Of a stretch of DNA of 64,000 nucleotides, positions 28,080 to 35,563 are shown piece by piece. Within the stretch, counting starts at the first letter, position 1. Each line of letters begins with the position of its first letter. This DNA is from Protula sp. h YS-2021 (Eukaryota > Annelida > Polychaeta > Sabellida > Serpulidae), in the NCBI GenBank assembly GCA_949752745.1, contig OX457026.1, positions 31,520,411-31,584,410 on the forward strand, written 5' to 3'. A program made the position numbers and the translations under genes. The notes beneath the pieces were generated by a model that was given only the letters and a program-made list of their open reading frames with translations, was not told the origin of the DNA and searched no databases.

Positions 28080-28673
28080 TTAACACAACTTGCAATTATA
28101 CTTGTGGCAGTGGCAATGATAATCCTCCACATATCCACAAGCACCGCAATAGTCACAGGTAAGTCCAAGTTGATTTTGTACGTTCATGTTCTCCAACTGA
28201 ACTTCAGCCAGCCTTTTCTTGGATAGCTTTGACACCTTCATCCGACCATCCTTTTGCAGCTTGATGATCGTTTTCTTGTCATGACATTCCTCACATGGTG
28301 ATAGGGCTGAGTTGATGTTGTCCATCTCCTGAAGCAGTGTCTCCCATTCACCATCATTCATGTTGATGTGATGTGTGTATTCTTTCCCTTCAAACCGTGA
28401 CGTGCGCACAAAACTCACATAGCGCATATCCAAGTATGAAATGACTTCAAGCCACTTCGTTTGCGTTAAGTACAGTTTGAAGCCAATGTCGCGTAAATTT
28501 TTCAAGCTTTGGCATACAATCTTCCACAAAGATGGTGAATAAGCACACCATCTCTCTCCACGTGTGATGCGTAGAAATGGCCCATATTCTCCATGCTCCA
28601 CAGTAATGGTTAAGTTAGCACTAATTTTAAAGCTGCTGCTGCGCTGCGTTGCGTTGCTTGTCTTGTTCTCCAT
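28080..28673 (-). CDS. PC4-like-related protein with C-terminal Zn-ribbon-like tail, 197 aa
   Basis: Start at 28673 (MENKTSNATQRSSSFKISAN), since the upstream open frame begins in the TATA box. Two parts. Residues about 15-125 follow the paralogue pattern seen at 19275-20317: FLRITRGERWCAY, GFKLYLTQTKWLEVISYL, RYVSFVRTSRFEG, then HINMNDGEWETLLQEMDN. The rest is a metal-binding-type tail: CEECHDKK, then CDYCGACGYVEDYHCHCHKY and NCKLC. A fusion of a PC4-like-related domain to a Zn-ribbon would suit a nucleic-acid-binding regulator; function is inferred only. Confidence 0.65.
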   Translation of the reverse strand: MENKTSNATQRSSSFKISANLTITVEHGEYGPFLRITRGERWCAYSPSLWKIVCQSLKNLRDIGFKLYLTQTKWLEVISYLDMRYVSFVRTSRFEGKEYTHHINMNDGEWETLLQEMDNINSALSPCEECHDKKTIIKLQKDGRMKVSKLSKKRLAEVQLENMNVQNQLGLTCDYCGACGYVEDYHCHCHKYNCKLC

Positions 28674-28751
28674 GGCTGCTACAATGTACTGATGATCCAC
28701 TCCCTCCAACTGTCTGCTGAGAAATGACTTCACTCTGCTGAGTTCACTCCC

Positions 28752-28781
28752 TTTTATACCCAACTATCTGCTGAGTCAGCA
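28752..28781 (-). promoter_or_regulatory. Promoter of the 28673 gene: Maf/AP-1-type palindrome and TATAAAA
   Basis: The palindrome TGCTGAGTCAGCA at 28769-28781 is identical to that at the PolB promoter, followed by GGTATAAAAGG (box at 28758-28752) and GAGTGAA. It lies inside the end of the upstream coding sequence. Confidence 0.7.
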
Positions 28782-29152
28782 AAGAACTTGCAAAGTTTTG
28801 AATTCACTTCAACTCGTCCATGGTTGAATCGGACAAGCTCTGATACATTCGTCTTCAATGGAACATCATCATCATAATGTAAAATGATTCTTGCAGCCAC
28901 ATCTAACATGAGCTCAACTGCCCAAATTGTATTCACGTTGATAAATGCTAAATCAATGTCATAAGTTAACGGTAAATGTAGATCTTCACATTCACGTAGA
29001 AACGAGCGGATGAAACGATCTCTTGGAATGGTCTTTCCAACAGCTTCCCAATGCTGATGTAAGTTCTTCACTTGCAGCATCCAATCCGATTCAAAAGCAG
29101 GAAGCTTTGAAAACACATAGTCAGCATAATTCACTTTGAAGACGTCATCCAT
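28754..29152 (-). CDS. Unknown 132-aa protein, paralogue of the 27669 gene
   Basis: The frame is open from an ATG at 29188, but a TATAAAA box at 29214-29208 would put the transcription start past that codon. The next Met at 29152 (MDDVFKVNYADYVFSKLPAF) aligns exactly with the start of the 27669 paralogue, so it is preferred. Shared elements: QHWEAV, FLRECEDL, YDIDLAF, WAVEL. The C-terminus adds LVRFNHGRVEVNSKLCKFFA. No known domain or membrane segment. Its 3' end overlaps the promoter of the next gene. Confidence 0.6.
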   Translation of the reverse strand: MDDVFKVNYADYVFSKLPAFESDWMLQVKNLHQHWEAVGKTIPRDRFIRSFLRECEDLHLPLTYDIDLAFINVNTIWAVELMLDVAARIILHYDDDVPLKTNVSELVRFNHGRVEVNSKLCKFFADSADSWV

Positions 29153-29207
29153 GGTCTCTACACATCGATGAAGAAGCAATGTTGACATTGTAGATGGTTT
29201 TACCTCC

Positions 29208-29214
29208 TTTTATA
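29208..29214 (-). promoter_or_regulatory. TATA box for the 29152 gene
   Basis: Minus-strand CTGTATAAAAGGAGG, the same TATAAAAGG core as at the PolB and 28673 promoters. No Maf-type palindrome is seen in front of it. Confidence 0.6.
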
Positions 29215-29220
29215 CAGATG

Positions 29221-30366
29221 TTACATGTAGGTTTTCATGAGATGTTTGTAAAATCGCGGAGTCATGTCATTGAAACCGTCGAGAAAGGTTGTTGGTAAAC
29301 CGTTTGTTAGCGATTGTACCATGACAATCACTAAAAAGTCTCCTGGGGTCCGATGCCCTAGTATCCATTGAAACAGCATTGACATAGTGAAATGTCCTTT
29401 TTCATAGAGGTAAGCCATCATATCATACACATGAATGCGTTCTTCAAGGTATTTGAAACCATGCAACATGACCTTTGCACATTTGAATTCACGATCCTCA
29501 TCCAGAGACTTTGGCGCCGGTAGAGATAAAGTCTTAAAAAGTTCCTCATGAAGACTTTTAATAAGTTGAATGAAACGTTGAGTCATAGCTTCGGAGAACT
29601 TTGGCTCTGACGCCGGAACATGTTCTGTGTTTCCTTCCAACATGTAGATGAGTTGAATGACGGTATTCACTTCTTCCGTTAGATACATGTACGTGTGGTT
29701 GTTGAAAAAGCCTTCTTCACATAAACACCATAAAATGTTACAATCAATCAGAGGAAGTACTGCTCGAAAGTTCCGTTTCAACATTATAACATCTTCCTCA
29801 GTAACAGGTATGGTCTTACTCGATTCAATTTTAGATTTCAGCTGTTTGTCTTCTCCGTCATCGCTTGACATGTCCACTTCTGAATCCTCATTATCGCTTG
29901 ACATGTCCAATTCTGAATCCTCATCATCATCACTCACTTCGTTTTCCTCATAATGTGCTAGATGCGCTTTTAACTTTGCACTTAGTTGTGAGTTGTCACC
30001 ATTGATAAGTCTATTCGCAACCCAGAACGGGTAGTCAGACCCCTCAGGATCTGGCATTTCTTGCTGCACTGCAGCGACATCTGATGGTGCATTTAATGCT
30101 TCCTCCTGAGGCATTGCTTGTTGCACTGTAGCGACATCTGATGGTGCATTTAACGCTTCATCCTGAGGCATTGCTTGTTGCACTGTAGCGACATCTGATG
30201 GTGCATTTAACGCTTCCTCCTGAGGCATTGCTTGTTGCACTGTAGCGACATCTGGCAGAACAACTAACGCTTCCTTCAAAGCTGTTTCAGCGTCTTCAAA
30301 GAACGCATCTATCTCTTCCAACGATAATAATGTATCATCAAAAGTAACTGTTTCAAAGTCATCCAT
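29221..30366 (-). CDS. 381-aa accessory protein: 19-aa repeats, acidic linker, two CARD/death-fold-like regions
   Basis: Order: acidic N-terminus (residues 1-32); four 19-residue repeats around ALNAPSDVATVQQAMPQEE (33-108); linker; Asp/Ser/Glu-rich tract with DMSSDNEDSEVDMSSDDGED (about 145-175), rich in CK2-type sites; helical region from about 190 (MLKRNFRAVLPLIDCNILWC, LCEEGFF, then NTVIQLIYMLEG); second helical region from about 285 (VMLHGFKYLEERIHVYDMMA, YLYEKGHFTMSMLFQWILG, DFLVIVMVQSL, LPTTFLDGF). The second part follows the CARD/death-fold rhythm of six short helices, with the F/L-T-x(n) turn and a closing F-x-x-F. If right, it could interfere with host apoptosis or innate signalling; this is an inference from pattern only. 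Confidence 0.5.
   Translation of the reverse strand: MDDFETVTFDDTLLSLEEIDAFFEDAETALKEALVVLPDVATVQQAMPQEEALNAPSDVATVQQAMPQDEALNAPSDVATVQQAMPQEEALNAPSDVAAVQQEMPDPEGSDYPFWVANRLINGDNSQLSAKLKAHLAHYEENEVSDDDEDSELDMSSDNEDSEVDMSSDDGEDKQLKSKIESSKTIPVTEEDVIMLKRNFRAVLPLIDCNILWCLCEEGFFNNHTYMYLTEEVNTVIQLIYMLEGNTEHVPASEPKFSEAMTQRFIQLIKSLHEELFKTLSLPAPKSLDEDREFKCAKVMLHGFKYLEERIHVYDMMAYLYEKGHFTMSMLFQWILGHRTPGDFLVIVMVQSLTNGLPTTFLDGFNDMTPRFYKHLMKTYM
30043..30270 (-). repeat. 57-bp in-frame tandem repeat, four copies
   Basis: Encodes the 19-residue repeats of the 381-aa protein. The inner copies are almost identical at DNA level, which indicates recent expansion under an open frame. Confidence 0.9.
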
Positions 30367-30420
30367 GTCTATGTTGATAGCTGGTGTGTCTGACGATGCC
30401 TAAGCCTCGAGACACTACAC

Positions 30421-30473
30421 TTATATACAATTTTATCATGCTGAATCAACGATTTCATCATGCTGATTCAGCA
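30421..30473 (-). promoter_or_regulatory. Right-end promoter: two Maf/AP-1-type sites and TATATAA
   Basis: TGCTGATTCAGCA (30461-30473) and TGCTGAATCAACG (30439-30451) precede GTATATAA (box 30427-30421), 55 bp before the ATG at 30366. Mirror-image homologue of the left-end promoter. Confidence 0.7.
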
Positions 30474-30496
30474 CAATTTTTTTTTAGTTTGTTCTC

Positions 30497-30600
30497 CTGG
30501 GGGGGGGGGGTCGGTACATAGTCTGTCCTAGGGGGGGGGGGTCAAAGTCTGTCCTGGGGGGGGGGGTACATAGTCTGTCCTAGGGGGGGGGGGGGGTCGG
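30497..30600 (-). repeat. Right subterminal array of the ~30-bp C/G-run unit, three copies
   Basis: Inverted relative to the seven copies at 14051-14280: G-run, TCGGTACATAGTCTGTCCTA, G-run. Confidence 0.9.
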
Positions 30601-31143
30601 TCGACCCAAAAAATGAAAAATGTTCAGAATCGTCTGAAACGGATAAATATGCAAAAATCACAATTTCGAGGGGGGGGTCGAAAAAATGAAAAATGTTCAG
30701 AATCGTCTGAAACGGATAAATATGCAAAAATCACAATTTCGAGGGGGGGGGGGGTCGGTCGACCCAAAAAATGAAAAATGTTCAGAATCGTCTGAAACGG
30801 ATAAATATGCAAAAATCACAATTTCGAGGGGGGGGGGTCGAAAAAATGCAAAATGTTCAGAATCGTCTGAAACGGATAAATATGCCAAAATCACAATTTC
30901 GAGGGGGGGGGGGGTCGGTCGAAAAAATGAAAAATGTTCAGAATCGTCTGAAACGGATAAATATGCAAAAATCACAATTTCGAGGGGGGGGGGGGTCGAA
31001 AAAATGAAAAATGTTCAGAATCGTCTGAAACGGATAAATATGCAAAAATCACAATTTCGAGGGGGGGGGGGGTCGGTCGACCCAAAAAATGCAAAATGTT
31101 CAGAATCGTCTGAAACGGATAAATATGCAAAAATCACAATTTC
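30601..31143 (+). repeat. Right-only subterminal array, seven ~80-bp units
   Basis: Each unit contains AATGTTCAGAATCGTCTGAA, ACGGATAAATATGC and AAAATCACAATTTCGAGG followed by a run of 7-13 G. Units begin near 30606, 30679, 30765, 30838, 30919, 30997 and 31080. There is no copy at the left end. Open frames through it on both strands reflect the repeat and are not genes. Confidence 0.95.
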
Positions 31144-31154
31144 GGGGGGGGGGG

Positions 31155-31538
31155 TTGTCGACCTTTTTAGGCTCTGTTGCCATGGTTACACTGATTGACA
31201 GGTCGGGTTCATTGGCTTCATGTTGATTGACTCGGCCAAACCACTTTCACTCCAGACAGCATCATCTCAGTATGACGTCATGATGACGTCACACATGGTC
31301 GCGCCTATCCTAACGCTTATCATGACTTCCGGTCCAGACATGATGACGTCACTTCCGGTCCAGACATCATGACGTCACTTCCGGTCCAGACATGATGACG
31401 TCACTTCCACTCCAGACAGCACTTCCGGTCCAGACAGCACTTCCGGTCTAGACAGCACTTCCGGTCCAGACATGATGACGTCACTTCCAGACAGTATGAC
31501 GTCATCAAGTGACCCAGAACTCTTGTTTTCACCCTACT
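31155..31538 (-). repeat. Right terminal inverted repeat, 384 bp
   Basis: Exact inverse of 13669-14052 as far as I can read, with the same seven TGACGTCA, six ACCGGAAGT and the RFX-type site (31176-31189). Ends ..ACCCTACT. Confidence 0.95.
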
Positions 31539-31544
31539 TATGTG
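31539..31544. repeat. Polinton target site duplication, right copy (TATGTG)
   Basis: Same hexamer as 13663-13668. Confidence 0.93.
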
Positions 31545-31720
31545 TTGCACTTGGTGGATATTTATGCAAAATGACTGAACATGTGTAGGTAATGGTCCTT
31601 CAATTTAAAAATTTTAGATGTTGAAAAAATGTTTCTTTAGGCTTCATGTATATTACGCACCCATTACGACTTTTGATGCTTTTTTTAGGAAAAATGCGTG
31701 ATACACACGGAAATCACGGT
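31545..31720 (+). mobile_element. pogo/Tigger-like transposon, right part
   Basis: Continues the Tigger-like sequence cut at 13668. It carries CATGTATATTACGCACCC and ends GTGTGTATCACGC-type inverted terminus, with TA at 31721-31722. Confidence 0.78.
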
Positions 31721-31734
31721 ATCTCCACCTAGGT

Positions 31735-33260
31735 TTTAACCTGAATGTTTTGAAATTTTGGTTGACGGCAGCGGACATCAGCACCTACCTGGCTATTACT
31801 CTTGTTTGCAGAATTTGCCAAAAATTGGTGGAAATATTGATAAAAAACCGGGACGTTCAACAGCAAACAAACCAACAAACTAAAACCTTAGCTGATCTTT
31901 TCGACTAAAACTTGAGAATAATGGAAGCGGACATTTGTATCTACCTGGCTATTTTTTGAGTGATTCGCTAAAAATTGATGGAAATATTTGCAAAAACTCA
32001 ATTTCCTGTTGTAACCGTTGCGGTTTTGGTTAAATTGGTGGGGTTTGGTATCTACCTAGATATTCCTTATTTCCTGAGATCGAAATGGAAATACCTAACC
32101 TTTTTCGGCAATTAGCAGAATAATCGGAAATATTGTCAAAAACCAATTTTCGCAAACCCGACACCAGAGAAATAGCCATACGGTCTTGTAAGATTAAGTA
32201 AGATAGCAGGGATTACTACCTACCTGGATATTACTGTCTTTTTTTGGCGATTTTTATTAAAAAAAACCGACCGAAATATGTACGGAAAATGCAACAGAAA
32301 TACTGTTTTAGCGGTCAATGACCTAAACTGGCTGTTTCTGTTTTTGAGTAGGAATAATTGGCGCAAATATTGGCGAAAAACCAATTTTTCATTAAAATCT
32401 TTAGTAATAGCAGAGGACATTAGCATTAGCATAGAAAATTGGTTTTAGGTCGATATTTTCGCGAATATCTAGCGAATCGACAAAAAAAACAGCCAGTTGT
32501 ACATTTATGGTTCCTGCCTCCACTAAGACATTTCAATAAATACCCACCAGGTACATTTTAGCAAAAAATTGAATTTATTGCTAAGTATTGGCCATTTGCT
32601 ACACAGTAACAGTAAGATTAGACGACATTTTTTGACAGGAAGGCCTGATGGTGTAGGTTAGATTTTAATTTTAAAGAATATTTATACCAACCCTCCCAAC
32701 ACGCACACACGTTCAACCAAAATTTTGTGACGTTAGGTGCTAATTTTCGTTTCACTCATTTAAAATTTTAAGAAGGTCAGGTTATATCCCTAACATTTGC
32801 ACGATTTTAGTAAGAATTGGGGTTTTCCCTAATATTTTCGCTGTTTTTTTTTTTCGAATAACGAAAAGTAGTAACAACCAAGTAAGTATCAATGACCACT
32901 CTATTTAACCAAAATTTCAAAACAGTAAGGTCATTTCTCTGGTGTAAGACTGTATTGAAATTTTTGGTTTTTCATCAAAATTTCCGCTAATTTAGCACGG
33001 AAGGTTGCAATGCTTATGTTTAAATGATTAAAATTTCAAGACGGTAAGACTATTTTCCTTGAGTTAGTTAAGATTTTACTGAATTTTTTCACCAATATTT
33101 CCGCCAATGTTTTGGGAAGTGCCAAAAGATTACCATGGTAACCCGAGCAGGAGAAACGTCTTTTGGTTGCCAATTTTCGGCAAATTGCCATTAAAGTAAT
33201 AGCCAGGTAGGTACTCATATCCGCTACCATCAAGCAAAATGTCAGGACAGTCAGGCTAAG
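31735..33260. repeat. Long imperfect inverted repeat with internal degenerate repeats
   Basis: The left arm (CAGCGGACATCAGCACCTAC then CTGGCTATTAC..TTTGCCAAAAATTGG, near 31770-31825) is matched in inverse near 33170-33235. Within, AGCGGACATT-G-ATCTACCTGGCTATT and GGAAATATTG-CAAAAACC recur at about 31925, 32050, 32205 and 32345. It shares the ACCTGGCTATTAC phrase with 11160-11590. Probably a foldback-type or non-autonomous element; no coding frame. Confidence 0.6.
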
Positions 33261-33366
33261 GACCTAAGAGGAGATACAATTTTTGAACTTAAATGCACAC
33301 ATACGCATATAGTTTCAATCACAGCTATAGCCCTGGCTTTTGTAAGAAACTGTGACTAAAAAGTAT

Positions 33367-33411
33367 ATATATATATATATATTTATATATATTTTATGTA
33401 TATATAGGGGT
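33367..33411. repeat. (TA)n microsatellite
   Basis: Alternating TA with few interruptions, near 33367-33411. Confidence 0.9.
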
Positions 33412-33633
33412 CTTGTTATAATGTTATTACTGTACACTCTACGCTGAAATAATAAGTGGTAGACTGCAAACAGATAGTTTGCAGTCTAAAAATTTTATGC
33501 TTCTATTTAAATATAAATAACTCGGTTTCTTATAACATTCTTATTATAAGATCATCTCCTGTTCCAAACTAATTTTAACAGTTAACAGTTAACAAAAACA
33601 TTTTAGAAAGTATAAGTAAATGTGCTTAATTAC

Positions 33634-33691
33634 CTCTGCTAAAAATTGGCGACAGTTTCCGCACGGCGTAATAACCTTTTCTGACAATTTA
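33634..33691 (-). CDS. Cytidine deaminase copy A, exon with PCxxC zinc motif
   Basis: 58-bp exon between TTTTTTAG and GTAATTAAG. With two bases from the preceding exon it reads SKLSEKVITPCGNCRQFLAE, holding the two zinc-ligand cysteines of the second deaminase motif. Same size and phase as the copy B exon at 38839-38896. No following exon matching copy B's terminal one is seen between here and the Polinton/Tigger insertion, nor left of it. Confidence 0.82.
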
Positions 33692-33999
33692 CTAAAAAAG
33701 AAATTTTGATACATGTATAGAACATTTGCATAAAATTTGCATAACAAGAATGAAAGTGAAACACTTTAAAATCAATTGCTTTTGTTGTGACCAAATATCA
33801 ATTTATAATAATTATTAATGTTTATTACTAATTACTAATGTTGACAAGTTAGTGTATTTTAAATCATATGCAAGTATTTCAATGGCATTCTAGTATTTGT
33901 TGTTAATTCCAGTTTTTTATTGCTTCAGAAATACTACACTATATATATACATTTTCTCATCCTTTTTCAAAAAATATTTATCCATACGCTATGACTTTA

Positions 34000-34143
<144 letters not shown>

Positions 34144-35425
34144 CTAATCATGTAACCATGCAAATTTGTGACATAAAACAAACAGACGGTATTAAACAGT
34201 AAAGCGCTGGGTTGTTCAAAGAAATTTTATATTGAAAATTCTCTTTTAAGTGATGACATAAAGACTCAGTAGACGATAACTTGAATTTCGTGATAAGTGA
34301 TCTTATCCATTGCGTTCGGCTAACTGATGCAATCGGAGTGAAAGTCAATACCTGTTTACCACCTCTGGTCAGTTTTAAATCAGCGACCTTGGGATAACTA
34401 TACCAACGCTCTAACTAACCGTTACCCCTGAGCTGACCGTAACCGTTTCTACAACAGTTTGTCGTGTGATTTTAGGGACGATTTGTCTCGGAACAATCTA
34501 TTTAGCGGTAATTTAGCCACAGCATAGACTAGCGTTTTGTGATCATTTTTATATAATTATTCCAGAGTCCACATTATTTATTCCATTTGCTCATTCTCCT
34601 TTACTCGCCACTCCTAACCAATACTAATCTGAGTTTCTAAACTCTCTGAAGATTGTCAAACGCTCTGTTATTAGCCCCAAGGCGATCTCGTTTTGTACGC
34701 GAACCAGACGTTTAAAACAAATTTATCATTAACCATAATTACGCACAATCATTCCATATAAATTTGCTAATTACTCTTTCAACGTGACACAATAAGTATA
34801 AGATAAAGGTGGTTCAAAACATAGTCGAAAAAGAATCCATGCTAAAGATCAAGAACATATTTTTCATCATTTGAAGTACGTCGACTATTATGAAACAAAC
34901 GATGCCCAGTCACTACTCGAGTGTGACACCCATCTGGTTTCATAAGGAAATTTCATGAAAACATAAATTATATTGTGAGCTTTGGGCCACACGCATTGAT
35001 TATCTGTAGAAGCTCCGTTTGAAAAGGGTCAAATACAAAACATTCAAATTAAATAGTAGAGTCAAACATATTTAATCGAACAATTAAGCACACACCTAGC
35101 TCGATAAAAGGTAGGTTAATAAATACGGTTTCTCATGTTCATGTTTTTTTTCCACAGTTAGTTATAAATTATTTCTGTTTCAGTACAGGAGTCTAACAAT
35201 AACGCTAATGATTAATTACTTGGTGCACTGAATATTGAATAATGTGCATTTTTAATTTGACAAAATAAATCATAAAAATTCAGTTATCTCATTATGTTCT
35301 ATAGCCAGACCTTGCAATTATATTGGTAACCGATCCAGTTATTGCTCAACTTCTTATTGAGACGGTACAATTAAATGGGCATCCCGTCAAAAACTGTCAT
35401 CTTACTGATATAAATTCCAACTTAC

Positions 35426-35563
35426 CGGTATAAATTGTGTCATCTTCACACAACAGAGCAGCACCAACAGGGAAGTTGCTAAACGGGCAATAGGACCTCT
35501 GCAGCATTTCAACACTTCTATCTATTATTGCCTGAATATCAGCTGATAACAAAGGACTTGAAG
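35426..35563 (-). CDS. Cytidine deaminase copy A, N-terminal domain exon
   Basis: 138-bp exon between TGTGATTTTAG and GTAAGT. It reads SSPLLSADIQAIIDRSVEML then QRSYCPFSNFPVGAALLCED and DTIYTG, the substrate-binding YCPxSxFxVGAAL region of CDA. It ends with one base of a Gly codon completed by the 34133 exon. Copy A visible exons: 35426-35563, 34022-34133, 33634-33691; introns 1292 and 330 bp. The start codon exon is not identified. Confidence 0.88.

Larger units (their letters stand above)
13669..31538. mobile_element. Complete Polinton/Maverick-type integrated virus-like element
   Basis: The element is 17,870 bp, bounded by identical 384-bp inverted repeats starting 5'-AG and by 6-bp duplications TATGTG. 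It encodes the hallmark set of this class: protein-primed PolB, retroviral-type integrase, A32-like packaging ATPase, adenain-like protease, major and minor capsid proteins. It also has a sizeable accessory block. All hallmark frames are open, with their catalytic motifs. It lies inside a decayed Tigger-like transposon, so it arrived after that element had inserted. Confidence 0.96.

Noticed and set aside
28674..28763. N-terminal extension of the 28673 gene
   Set aside because: The extension would encode the TATA box itself and starts with a non-ATG codon.
30542..31198. Open frames with repeated KNVQNRLKRINMQKSQF and reverse-strand equivalents
   Set aside because: They arise from the ~80-bp subterminal array; frame changes with G-run length and both strands are equally open.
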